A stretch of DNA of 64,000 nt from Chlamydoabsidia padenii (taxonomy: Eukaryota > Mucoromycota > Mucoromycetes > Mucorales > Cunninghamellaceae): NCBI GenBank assembly GCA_025330725.1, contig JAIWND010000016.1, forward strand, positions 682,001 to 746,000. The letters run 5' to 3'. This document shows positions 12,101 through 25,242 of the stretch, piece by piece. The first letter of the stretch is position 1; each line of letters opens with the position of its first letter. The notes beneath the pieces are model-generated. The model had not been told where the DNA came from, did not search any database, and saw only the letters and a program-made list of their open reading frames with translations. The position numbers were made by a program, and so were the translations under genes.

Positions 12101-12459
12101 ACCTGAAAAACGTACCATATAGTTATTATAGGAGTTGGATTACCTGGTAGATACAAATAAGGCTTGCTAATAAACACTTGACCATCACCAGGTACAAACC
12201 AAACTTATAGAAATCATTTACTTACTTGAGGAGCGCGAATAACTAAAAGTAAGCAAAGTAACACTACCGGCATGTTTCAGAGGGAACTCTTCACCAATTC
12301 CAGTTCTTGGCTTCAATCCAAAGGCTAGGTTATCTATGTATAAACCAAAAAAAGTTACTAGTATCTGACAAACATCCCATATAGTTGTCATAGGAGCTGG
12401 ATTACCTGGTAGATACAAAGACTACTTGCCCATAGAATCTTGACCATCACCAGATGTCG
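12101..12459. repeat. Degenerate ~95 bp direct repeat, two copies
   Basis: Copies at about 12101-12195 and 12362-12459 share GGATTACCTGGTAGATACAAA exactly over 20 bp, the flanks CCATATAGTT.T.ATAGGAG, and the end TTGACCATCACCAG. By eye identity is near 80%. A third partial match (CACCATCACCAGG) lies near 11920. Read on the minus strand, both copies give PGDGQ...YLPGNP(A/T)P, so they may be duplicated exons of a dead gene. Confidence 0.5.
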
Positions 12460-14588
12460 TATCATGCAAAATTCAATTAATAAAAGAAAAAGCCCGCCCC
12501 GAAGCATCGAACAAACTTATTTTGCCGCCAGTTTGGAAGTCGAAAATTAGAAAAATTACTTTTTAATCCCCGTTCTTCTTCCTCCCTTATTCTTTTTGAT
12601 CTTTGATACTTCTTCATCTTTTTTATTATCCTTTTGGATTCTACTCTTACTTTTTAACCTTACTTTTTAATCTGACTCTTTATCTTTATTGTTTTCTTTT
12701 TAATGGTCTGTAATTAACTTGACGCTCCTTTTTTTCTAAATAATGTTTTGGGATTAACCAGACAACAATCTTTAATTGGACTCTTCTTTTGATAAGGACA
12801 ACAAGAACAACGCAACAAGATTAACAACTGTGAATGTACTTTTGAATGAAGTCCACAAACAAGGTAAACGTAAAAGTGAAGACTTGTGTATTTGCTTGTA
12901 CTAACGCTTTTTTTTATTCTAAAGAATGCTTTATGAACGACAACACAATAACCATCAACTCGACTCTTTTTTTTTTGATACTGTCAGCAAGAGCAACATA
13001 ACAAGATCATAGTAAAGATATCAATTGTGAAAGGTAATTACCAAGGGTCACTCACCATGGTATCAACATGACCATGATATTGTATATTGCATATTAATCA
13101 ACAGGGTAATCCAATTAGTAACTTTTGCTCCTTGGCCTTTTTACTTTTTATCACTCAACAAAATGTTTTTTCAACAGTAACCTTGTCAACATCCTTCAGT
13201 AACTATTCTCTTGACGACTGATTCATGCAACAGCCTTCGACTATGATCCTTTGTTGCCATTGATACCTTCCTACTGTATAATAATCACATTAGATAATAT
13301 GCCAATCTTTGTTTTAATTACTCTTATCATTATAATAAAAGCTTTTATTTTACTCACTCTATGACTAGTATAGCGGGTTTAGTGTAAGGTTATCTACACC
13401 ACTGAAAACCATAGTAGAGGGTTTATTTAACGTTTTTCGATCTCGTCCTATTGATTGTACCGCGTTCTATGTTTTTCTGCCACTATTCACCCTTACCTTT
13501 CTTTTATTGCTTTAAACATGACTACACCTATCATTTACACGACCGAGACAATTGCATCAGCCCTCATTCCTTCTTCTGTTGATACAGTGAGGCAACCTCC
13601 ATCTTGTCTGAATGTGCAATTCGATCAATGGGAAGATTGCTTGGCGATCATAAGTGATAGGGTTTTTGGCTAAAAGTGTTTTATTTTATTGGTATGATAT
13701 AAAACTATGTGTATACTATACTACATCTAAACTATCCATTGGTTCCAAAGAAGTTATATGTTTTACCGTCCTTCCACGTTTTGAAGGTGGTGTCATGGTT
13801 CACTTTGGTAGAATCTGTAAGTCTTGTTTGGCAGTATCGCTTCAAATTGCGGCACCACGAACCCAGGCCCGATCAAGGAGTCAATGTCGTAAATGAAGAA
13901 GGATGGTCGGTGCCTACTTTTTTGCTTCAAGGCACGATATCCTGTCCTGTTTCACCCTATTCAATTACCTTTTGATGATATTGTTGGAGAGAGTAGACTC
14001 ACCGCCATCTTTGTCGCCCAATTGCTAACATGGCTACATTAGTTGTCTCTGTGTTGAGTGCATTGCGTGAATATGTTAATGTCCCTCTTTCCCTCCGTTG
14101 TTACCTGTAAGATTGAGCGAGTCGTAAACCTATACCTATAAAACATAAATAAAAAAGTCAGGAAAAAAAAAGAAGGCGAGGGTTCTTACCTTCAAGTTGC
14201 ATTAACTGGATCAAAGAAGGTTTGTCACATTTTGGCAGTTGTAGTACCAGCTTGTCGATTCGCTTCGTTCCCTTTGATGGCTTTAGTTGATAGTGGTGAT
14301 GCTGTTCGTGATGATCATTGATCGCTGGTTAGTCGAGATGAAAGATGAGAAGAAAAGAAAGGGGAAAAGGGGGTAAACTTGAGTTCCGCCTTTTTTAAAA
14401 ATAACCCCAGTCGTGGTGAAAGTTGGAAATCATAATGCAAGTTCGTCGGAAGAACAAAAAACCGAAACCAGCCTGGTCGGCGGATTTTAAAAGTAAGCGG
14501 ACTATCGTTAGATGTATTTTTTTTTTTTTTTTCTTTCTTCTTCCCTTCTTCATTCTTACATTCTTATCTTTACCTCTCTCTACTAATA

Positions 14589-15693
14589 ATGGCAGAAAAG
14601 CGTCCCATTGATGACACTAAAGACAAAAAGTCTGAAACGGCAAAAGCATCTTCTACCCCACCAGCTCACACAGAAGGCTCCACACTGACACCTGTTCATG
14701 ACGAATCGAAATGTCCAGTCGATCCTGCCACTTACCGCTATTATACTCAAGCAGGATCCATACCATCTGCATCCCCCACTGCTCACGCCTCCCAACATGC
14801 ACTCTACGAAACTTCTTCAACAAGCGCCCTTGAAGAACATGCCAAAGTCGGTAGCACTGTCGACGATGAATCCAAATGTCCTGTGGATCCTTCCGCCTAC
14901 AAGCATTTCATACCACAAGGCAGCACATCCTACCAGCACCTCTTGCCCCACACCAGCACGGATGCCCCACAAACAACAGCAACTGAAGAAGGGTGTGCTT
15001 CTGATACCATGAACATGAGCAATCACATGCCTCATATCTCTCAACAACCACTTCCGGATCAAAAGGGCCATTTGGGTAAGCACCGTGAAATATCCACCAT
15101 TCCACGGGCTAGTCATGAAGAAAAATTGTGGGTGTATCCTTCGGAACAGATGTTTTTTAATGCTATGCGACGCAAGAATTGGAATCCTGATGAATCGGAT
15201 ATGCCGGTGGTGGTGCCTATCCATAATGCCGTGAACGAACAAGCTTGGCAAAAGATCTTGGAATTCGAACGTCTCCACGAAACGTAAAGTTGTAAGAAGG
15301 TGTGAAAAATTAGATGATACTAATCATGATGGGGTTTTATAGGGAATGCAATCAACCTAAACTATTAAAGTTCCAAGGTAGACCCAAAGATATTACACCA
15401 AAGGCACGATTACGATCTTGGCTAGGGTAAGTAAATTAATAATAAAATAGATCATTGATGTCTAATGCCTGCTTTTGTATATACTTAGATACGCTTTACC
15501 TTTTGATCGACATGACTGGACAGTGGATAGATGTGGTGAAAAGGTGACATATGTAATTGACTTTTATGCTGGTAAACAAGATCCTAAACGGCCTAATGGT
15601 GTTAGCTTTTATCTGGATGTCCGCCCTGCTGTCAGTCCCTCGGGTATTTGGGATCGCGTAAGAATGGCCTTCAAAAAGGGTGAATTTGTTTAG
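14589..15693 (+). CDS. CYC3: Holocytochrome c synthase (cytochrome c heme lyase)
   Basis: Attaches heme covalently to the CXXCH of cytochrome c (and possibly c1) in the mitochondrial intermembrane space. Exons 14589-15283, 15343-15426 and 15489-15693 give 327 residues. The N-terminal half is a long low-complexity region with two copies of a heme-binding Cys-Pro motif, [15 protein letters not shown] and [15 protein letters not shown]. The catalytic half has [70 protein letters not shown] and [11 protein letters not shown], all standard for the family; the heme-ligand His of the IHN motif is present. The end is [23 protein letters not shown]-less, T-rich leader precedes the ATG. Confidence 0.96.
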
Positions 15694-16285
15694 CGGTCTT
15701 CTTCTTACTAGTAGTAGATTACACTTGCTCTTTTTTTTTTCTGTAGTATAGATATTATTAAACGCTTTTTTTTATCTCCTCCTTTTTTATATTATACAAT
15801 AAAAGATATGGTGTTTTTGTGGATTATATTATTGTTGTTGCGTGCTTTGAATCCTTGATGTGAACACTGCCATTCCCAGCATTCAAATACCGACTCCAAT
15901 CCCCCCCCACTGCAATCCATCTTTCCCACTTTTTACCCGCGCCGCTTTTTTAGTGATGTGTCACAATGCAAAGACAGTAAATACCATTCATTCATTGGAT
16001 AACGGTTAGATAAGAGAGACTAACAAGACGAAGAGACAGTCTATATGGTGTAAAAACAGGATAATTATGAGTTTATATAATAAAAACGGCTATTTTATAA
16101 AGAGAAATAATACAAATTGGTTAGGTAAATAATAATATGGTAGTAAAGTGTAGAGGATAAAAAAAAGGGGGGTGGGGTTAAAGGACATATGATATACTAA
16201 TGGACTAAATCAGTAAAAGAATAAAGGGGGGGGATAATTGTCATTATATACTAATATGCCAGAGAGAGAGAGAGAGAGAGAGCAC
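15694..16285. other. Convergent 3' flanks of heme lyase and RAS genes
   Basis: Both neighbours end here. It holds an AATAAAAG site near 15798 and AATAAAAACGG near 16078 that could serve as poly(A) signals for either strand, plus C-, G- and A-runs. No coding signal. Confidence 0.6.
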
Positions 16286-17293
16286 CTACATCAAGACACA
16301 ACCGCAACAACCACCATTGTCCTTTTCCAATTCGTATTGATCACCACGTTGTCCAGGTTTCGCCCGACTGTTTTCTTGTTCCTTTTTATTCATTCGACGG
16401 ATTTCGCGCACCACTTCATAAAAACTGTCGTCCACATGAATACGTTGTTTAGCAGAGGTTTCCATAAACGGACATCCGAATTCCCTAGCTAGATCATGAC
16501 CCTCTATGTAAGAGAGAGAGAGAAAAAAGTGATTAATATAGTTGCATCATTTTTTTTTTCTATTGTTTACCTTGAAAGGAGACTTGTCGATCAGATTCCA
16601 AATCACACTTGTTTCCTACCAAGATCATTGGGAAAAAGTCCTTGTCCTTGACACGTCGAATTTGTTGATAAAAGGTGCTGATTTCTTCAAAAGAGAGTCG
16701 AGAAGTGATGGAGTATACCAAGATAAATCCTTCGCCGTTACGCATGTATTGTTCCCGCATAGCACTATATAATATGTCACAAGGTTAAGAGAGAGAGTAT
16801 GTAAGTATCGTCCCATATTTTCTTTTTCTCTCTCCCCTATACGAACGTGCCTGTATTCCTCTTGGCCAGCTGTATCCAAAACATCCAGTAATGCCGTTTC
16901 TTGATCTATGACGCATTGTTTACGGTATGAATCTATAATTGATAATCAAGTGTTAGTTTATCATCCATCTATATCTATCACTGGTATTTTTACCTTCAAT
17001 AGTAGGATCATATTCGTCTACAAAATGGGATTGAATGAATTGAATAGTAATAGCAGATTTACCCACACCTAGAGAGATGATGTCAAAGATAAAAGTGTCG
17101 AGTGAGTATGTATACCTTTATAAGGAAGAGAGACTTGTTGTAGTCTTACCACCACCACCTACGATGACAATCTTGTATCTAATAAAGTAAAGAAAGTAAT
17201 AGGTTACTGTTTGCTGTTTTTTTTTTTCAATAAAAAAAAAAGGTGAGAGATGGTGATGACTTACTCTCTTAAAAAGGAAGCTGGTTTTGACAT
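16286..17293 (-). CDS. RAS1: Ras small GTPase
   Basis: Membrane-anchored signalling switch controlling growth and morphogenesis. Six exons (17265-17293, 17150-17178, 16994-17068, 16851-16932, 16571-16764, 16286-16503) give 208 residues. All G-box motifs are present: [18 protein letters not shown] (P-loop), the effector [30 protein letters not shown] (switch II with catalytic Gln), VGNKCDL and ETSAKQ. The C-terminus CCGCVLM is a CaaX box with extra cysteines for palmitoylation. The intron after DTAGQEEY begins with GC (AG|GCACGT); no GT donor keeps the conserved reading frame, so it appears to be a GC-AG intron. The first two exons are only 29 nt each. A RasGEF gene lies ~23 kb away in the same window. 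Confidence 0.96.
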
Positions 17294-18537
17294 GATTCAA
17301 TAGATTAGTAATGTAGTTGGACAATACTTGCAAGATGATGAGAGAGAGAGAGAGAGGGTAGAATAAAATAAACGGAGGAAAGAAAGAAAATCCAAAAATT
17401 AAAAGGCGAGGGGAAAAAAGAATTGATTGGGTTACACCAACAACCCCGAGTAGGAAACAAATGTAGTGTGAACAACCTATGCCATGTCGTACGGTCAAAG
17501 TTTAATTTCAGAATGTGCGCTAGATAACCCATTACAAAAAGGTACACAGTACCTTGTTTCTTTTATTATAACAAAAGAAAATGATCTACACACCAGCTGT
17601 TTTATAATCTATACTATGATGATGTCATAAAAAGGGAGTAAAAAAGAGAGAGATAAAAGTGTATGTGGTAATCTATTGCCAGGTCGGTATTTCACCATGA
17701 CATAACTTGGAGAGTTAGTTCTATTACATGTATCACTACCGATGTTATCTTTCTATTATCATTATCTAAAAGAGCAGGACCTTTTTGCATGTCACCCCTA
17801 CTTATTCTTTAGGTAAGACTTGGATTGATCCGTTTTTTGATATGTATATTTCATTCAGTAAAAATAAAAAAAACAGTATCTGCAGGTTGATTATAGACGA
17901 CAGACGTAACCACGAGCGGGAGATAGCAAATGGGATGACAACGAACAAGCTGGTAAAGAAGTCGCTTACATCAAACAAGGACCACCGCTATTTGATTTTT
18001 CTTGTTTTTAGGATCAAATGATTGATTCTCCAGTTATCAGAAGAACTGGAAGAGAATGATTGAAAGGTCTTTGTTTTTATTCCCTCTCTGTCAAATAATG
18101 ATGGGTGATCTCCTAATCCAATCAGCGATAAAAGAAGCGCTGTTCCTGGTCGGAATTTCAAATGTCGGGGTTAAAACATGCTGCCTCGCTTTTTGCATGA
18201 TTGTTCCTAACGCGTTTTTTTTTTTTTTTTTTGAACAATAACATAAATGATTGCATTCAATGAATGGATTCTTTATCTTTTTTTAAAAGGATGTGTTAGT
18301 ATTCCAAAAGGTATGTAATCAATCTTTAACATAATTATTAGGTCCCTTCGTTCCTTGATTCAAAGTCATCTTTCAACTGACAAATGATATTACACACATA
18401 CACAAATCAGTTTATTTTTTTTTAAAAAAAAAGAGATTTTTATTTAATAAAGTATGTATCATAATAATTTTTTACCACAAATAGATGTGGAAAGGGGTAA
18501 TAATTGGAGGGGGTGACATTACACTAACCGGAAAGGA
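17294..18537. other. Intergenic: RAS promoter and eIF4E 3' flank
   Basis: No gene supported. GA-rich tract at 17341-17356 in the RAS leader. A CGGAATTTCAAATGTCGGGG composite lies at 18151-18170, a loose match to the shared upstream element. T- and A-runs at 18217-18232 and 18416-18432. Confidence 0.5.
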
Positions 18538-19329
18538 TTAGATTACTATACGATTCGGTTCTTCACCAGGACCCACCTCTTCATGAGGCGAGAATTCGAT
18601 GGATATATTGGGCGGAATAGCCAAAAGTTGCTTCAGTTGTTTCCTATGATCATCATCGTATATAAAGTTAAAATAGTATTCATGTCAATGGTGTTCTTTC
18701 TTACCCAAGGCTTTGTATGATTTCATCATTATTCGAAGTTTTGATCCATAATCCAATTCTGAAAAATACTCTTCGAACCGAGACCACAGCACCACAGATT
18801 TCATCGCCATGGTCGAATTGTTCACCAATCAGGGCCATAATCTATATATCACTACCATGATTAGTACTGACTGGTTCATTCAGTGATACTTCTTCTTTTT
18901 TTTACCATATGGAGCCAAAAGTTGTTGATAGTATCCACATTACGACCTCGAACGAACTTGATACTGAATTTACCTCCGTTGGCATTAACCGGGTCTTCCC
19001 ATTCAGGTCGTATTCCTTTTTTAAAGAGATGATAATTAGAATTGTCGTCGAGTCGATCCACCATGACAAGATTGTTGTAAACACTAGAGAGAAAAGTGTG
19101 AGTTTCATTCCTGCTTGTTTCAGTTGACTAGTTACCCCCAAAAGTCTTCCACAGCGTCAATAGAAGTTACTGCCTTTAGATTTTGAGACCAAGACGCATT
19201 GTTGGCCTTTTTTTTAGGGTTGTCGAACCATAAAGTCCAAGTGTTTTGAAGAGGGTGCTTGACGTTATAGTTGATACGATCATGGAATACGGTGGTATCA
19301 GTTGTATTGTTGTCAGTCGTATCGGCCAT
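18538..19329 (-). CDS. Translation initiation factor eIF4E (cap-binding protein)
   Basis: Binds the m7G cap of mRNA and recruits eIF4G. Exons 19136-19329, 18906-19083, 18705-18841 and 18538-18643 give 204 residues. Family landmarks: HPLQNTWTLWFDNPKKK, SIDAVEDFWGVYNNLV (eIF4G-binding surface WG.YN), YHLFKKGIRPEWEDPVN (cap-stacking Trp), GGKFSIKFVRG, FWLHMIMALIGEQFDHGDEI, GAVVSVRRVFFRIGLW and the basic C-terminal region. Two or more of the cap-stacking Trp residues are visible. The start MADTTDNNTTD lies ~40 residues before the core, as usual. GCGGCGCC and a TTTCGAATCCCG element lie 100 and 284 bp upstream. Confidence 0.96.
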
Positions 19330-20072
19330 TATAGAATGAATGATAAAGTGGGAAACAAGGGGAAAAGAAGGGGAAAAGAAGTATGCGCCCTTTTCTTTTT
19401 TATACCCCGCTCGTGAGTGAGTGACGTATAGCGGCGCCCAACTACAGTATTAAAAAGTTTGGGCCGTGCACTTTCATCATAACAAATCAATGGGATGTTT
19501 ATACAATGAGGCATACTGTAGATTGTTTCAAAAAATAAAAAGTCTTACTCTGACATCCACCCTACGGCACAACGTCAACTCTCTCTCTCTCAAAAAAAAA
19601 AGCGTAATCTGTTTTCGAATCCCGTCTTGTGTCACTTTGAAAAATGCGGGTCTTTGAATGTCCCCCGTTCTACTTGTGGCCATTACACATTAATGTTTGA
19701 GAAGCACTGTTGATGTAGGCTAAAACCACTCGTCTTTGATAATCTATTGCTTTATCCATTTCTTTTGGGAATAATCATCGGATCACAACACTGGCGATCT
19801 CAGCATAATATCCATCAAGATATTCAAATCCCGAAAGGTAGCTTCATTTGAGAAGAAATGCGCTAACAAACGTGTGGATGTGATCATTTGAAACAAAAGC
19901 ACCGCATCGATGTGAAAATCTGTCATATTCAAATGATTAGTAAAACTCTGATTACTGTGCGTGATATCATTTGTCCAGATAATTAAAACGGCGCTCGTCC
20001 CCCTTATAAAAACTCGGCTTCTCCAACCTTTTTTTTTTTTTTCTACTCTTCTTACCTGCACATCTTCTCAAC
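19330..20072. other. Intergenic, promoter region between eIF4E and a possible small gene
   Basis: TTTCGAATCCCG at 19613-19624 and a TATAAAAA box at 20005-20012 pointing to the plus strand. No gene supported; the 92-codon minus frame over 19783-20061 ends in the TATA region and has no recognisable motif. Confidence 0.5.
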
Positions 20073-20237
20073 ATGCTATCAAGACTATTTATTGAACTAC
20101 GCGAACAATTTGGCAAAAGCATCACTCGTAGCGCTCTCGAAGAATCTTCTTTTAACAAGCATAAGACGACACCAAGAAAAAAGAACACAGCGGATGAATT
20201 TATGCGACAGGATCTCATTTCTGGAACATGGAATTAG
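20073..20237 (+). CDS. Possible 54-residue protein, unknown function
   Basis: An uninterrupted ORF MLSRLFIELREQFGKSITRS... ending ADEFMRQDLISGTWN. It follows a TATAAAAA box 61 bp upstream and a T/C-rich leader, and is followed by AT-rich sequence with AATAAATAAAC near 20340, so it has the layout of a small transcription unit. The N-terminus is a short amphipathic Arg-containing helix that could be a mitochondrial presequence (inference). I do not recognise a family. A chance ORF cannot be excluded. Confidence 0.35.
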   Translation: MLSRLFIELREQFGKSITRSALEESSFNKHKTTPRKKNTADEFMRQDLISGTWN

Positions 20238-22544
<2,307 letters not shown>

Positions 22545-22921
22545 ACTTTTATCCAGAAAGAATTACTCGTTTGCTGTTGGTTTAGTTTAGTCTAGATTAT
22601 TTATATATACACACTTATATCACATCCATCTGCTGCTGTTTGAATAAAAGACTATTGGTTTACTTTTTATTTGTAGAACAACATCTATCCACTGGATTAG
22701 GTAGCATACTTGTAGATAGTTTTCCACCCCTCTTCTTCACAAACATACTTTTATAATAGGAGATATATTCAAGTGATATGACTTTTTGTGCGTTTATTGA
22801 TACAAATGTTTTTATGATATGCCAATGTTAAATTCTACAAATCTATATACTAAAAAAAAGAGAGGGGGTAATTATACTAGGTGAGCGATCTATTTCTACA
22901 AGTCTATATATTAACCAGCCA
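22545..22921. other. Convergent 3' flanks
   Basis: Between the 3' ends of two convergent genes. It has AATAAAAG near 22643 as a likely poly(A) signal of the plus-strand gene. No coding signal. Confidence 0.6.
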
Positions 22922-23528
22922 TCATTCATCTTTATCGTTTTCGAATGCATCCCAATCAAAGTCGTCATAGTTATCGTCGTCTTGAGGGTCATTTTTATCA
23001 GGCTGCTTCTTGTCTGCTGAGTTAGAATCACATTGCTGCTTGGCCAGGATTTCTTCGTACCTGAATTAAATGCATCAGTACATATCAATCCGTATTATTA
23101 TTATTATTATTACCATTTCAATAGCTGTGACTTTTGCTTTGTTGTAAAACAGGGAACCTTGAGAGCATCTTCGATCAATGGGAAGGCAGAAACAGACACC
23201 ATGCTTGCAGATCTAAGGGAGAGATCTTTGTTAGTATGGTCATAAACAAGTTACTGCTGTTAGTTATTACCGATCAAATACTGAAAAGTATGTTTCAATA
23301 CAGGCAAAGAGCTTGTTTTTTTCCTTGTCAGAGAAACGATAGTCCTACATGGTTCAATAAAAGGGGGGGGTGAGTATCAAGGATCATCATTATAACCAAC
23401 CTTTTCTGTTTTACCTGATTTTTGAATATAAACTTTTTAAGTGTTTGCATTTGCTTCAAATGTTTTGCGGTTGGTGGATTGGTTACTGTTTTCGAATCAT
23501 CATGAAACTTTTGAATTCGTTGTTCCAT
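22922..23528 (-). CDS. Small uncharacterised protein with acidic aromatic tail
   Basis: Four exons (23415-23528, 23271-23344, 23114-23212, 22922-23060) join in phase to 141 residues. Start MEQRIQKFHDDSKTVT; middle FIFKNQDYRFSDKEKNKL, FACIETYFSVFDRSASMVSV, LIEDALKVPCFTTKQKSQLL; end Asp/Asn-rich with DDDNYDDFDWDAFENDKDE, which resembles short acidic tails that bind partner proteins. Mostly helical by composition. Splice sites are canonical. I do not recognise the family; it could be a conserved fungal protein or a fast-evolving subunit of a complex. Confidence 0.65.
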
Positions 23529-23875
23529 TGTTGAATTGAGAAGAAAAGTTGTAGTAAATGTCAAAAAAGAGTCACCCCTTGATACAGTTTATTAACTTCA
23601 AATTGAGACAATGATAGACAAAGTACAAAATAATTTGGGATGCGGGAAAAACAAATTGATATGGGAAAAAAAATAAAATTGGACCGAAGCAAATAAAATT
23701 GGGACAGGGACAAATAAAATTGAGACAGGGATAAATAAAATTGAGATGGATGATAATGACAGGAACACCAGGAATACCAGAAGCATAAATAAATGTTAGT
23801 AAATACAAATAGATTATCATACATTTTTTTTTTTTTTTGTTAGTAACTTACACTGTAAACATCGACACGTTTCTA
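23529..23875. other. Intergenic with 21 bp tandem repeat
   Basis: Contains the tandem repeat at 23671-23752 and a T-run at 23824-23838. No gene supported. Confidence 0.5.
23671..23752. repeat. Short tandem repeat, ~21 bp unit, four copies
   Basis: Units begin AAATAAAATT at 23671, 23691, 23712 and 23733; units 2 and 3 (GGGACAGGGAC, GAGACAGGGAT) are nearly identical and the outer two are diverged. There are no unique spacers, so this is not a CRISPR-like array. Confidence 0.8.
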
Positions 23876-25220
23876 CTACGTGGAGCAGGGGCGCGCTAAA
23901 TTGCCTTGTGTTTTTCCATGTTTCACCGTGTGGAAAAAGAGGGACCGGATGTTGCGAGAGGAGTTGATATTACGTTGCCATACAGTACGGCAGTTACGAC
24001 AAACTAATACTGTATACATACGATGATTTCCATCCAATTCTAGATGCTTCATATCCTTCTTCCCACACCCCGAGCAAACTTGTGGTGTATTGAATTCGTC
24101 CATATCAATCAATACCAGTCTTCCATCCTTGTCGGCTTTTTACGATAGTTTTCGGCACTTGTCCACCAATCCCTTGGGCTTGCCTTTGACCAAATGTTGC
24201 AGCACCAAATACCACCCACGGGGACTTTAGACGAGTCATGGGCAGGTGACGCCTTTTTCCGCTTTCTGTATGCAACAAAAATAAAATCAGTTAAACATCA
24301 GTATATATTGCGCATGCATTTCCAACCAAATAGTCTCACCTTGTTTTTGGTAGAGGAATAGGTTCATCAACGACTGTTACCTTACTTCGTCTTCTTTGAG
24401 GGCCGACATTGTCCAATCGCTCTTGAGAACCAGGGGAAGTCTGATATTTCTGCCCACCATTGACAAGTATGTTCACAAGTTCATGATTCATTTGTTGTCG
24501 TCCTTGGTAGTTCAGAAAATCAAGACCTTGTATATTCATCTGACCATAAAAATTCGTTAAAGGATCAAAAGCAGTGAAAGTTGAATCGATGTATTGTTGT
24601 ATCCCTGGTAGTTCTGTTGATGGTGATATTTGATTCAGAGGTCCAAATTTATCTTGTTCAGTGTCATCTTGAATCCAACTTCGGTGTAATATTCAACAGA
24701 TGATATTTTTCGTATTTCATGACTTTCACCTAAAAATACAAACATGAAAAAGTTGTCAGAATGCCATCAGTCTTTTTTTTTTTTTTTAATTACCATCAGA
24801 ATCATCCAAATCATCACCATCATTTTATTCAGGAGCATCATGTTCAGGAGCATAGTGTTTACCAGGATCGTTTCGTTCCACATGGCCAGCCCCAGCACCT
24901 AAAAAGAACACATAAATAATAAATAAGATTTGATACAAACCCTCCATCTCATTCCATACAACCCCATCAAATAACCACTTACCTTCATGTTCTAAGGAGT
25001 CATTGTATACATCATTACTTGAGTCATTACTACCGACATACACACTTGTAACACCGGGATCCACAACCTACACTTTCAGATACTTGAATCCCCAGTCTTC
25101 AAAGTCTTCAGGCACCAAGCGTGGCAAGGCGTCTTCGGTTTTGATCGGCTCCTTGAATGATATGGATGTAGCGACTCCATCGGTTAATATGTATTTCGAC
25201 AAAATAAATCCATCACGCGG
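23876..25220 (-). pseudogene. Decayed Fanzor (eukaryotic TnpB/OrfB-type RNA-guided nuclease)
   Basis: Fanzors are transposon-borne relatives of TnpB. The order of blocks on the minus strand fits the C-terminal half: GFILSKYILTDGVATSISF, then VVDPGVTSVYVG (RuvC-I Asp), an intron, HEIRKISSVEYYTEVGFK, LDFLNYQGRQQMNHELVNIL, TRLKSPWVVFGAATFG (in another frame), LVLIDMDEFNTPQVCSGCG (RuvC-II acid plus first zinc pair), LVCRNCRTVWQ (second pair) and NINSSRNI (RuvC-III). Damage is clear: TAG at 25068-25070 just before RuvC-I, TAA at 24825-24827 and 24140-24142, at least one frameshift near 24200, and the RuvC-III Asp is Asn (AAT, 23969-23971). The N-terminal half is missing; an A-run at 25227-25241 marks the junction. 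Family recognition is by motif only. Confidence 0.7.
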
Positions 25221-25242
25221 TAGATTTTTTTTTTTTTTTCAA

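Larger units (their letters stand above)
9837..14588. other. Gene-poor 4.7 kb tract with decayed sequence
   Basis: No intact gene was found. The first ~150 bp is the NMNAT promoter (element TTCGAATCCCG at 9951-9961). Open stretches at 11146-11373 (minus) and 13455-13975 (plus) look like worn coding sequence. A ~95 bp degenerate direct repeat occurs at 12.1 and 12.4 kb, and a poly-A plus (GA)n tract lies at 12051-12092. The last 250 bp is the heme lyase promoter, with GGCGGATTTTAAAA at 14479-14492. Confidence 0.5.

Noticed and set aside
13455..13975. Two overlapping open frames that read moderately like protein
   Set aside because: Frames are broken by stops and no canonical splice set joins them; kept only as possible decayed sequence.
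23671..23752. Regular repeats, possibly CRISPR-like
   Set aside because: Units are contiguous with no unique spacers; a simple tandem repeat in a eukaryote.
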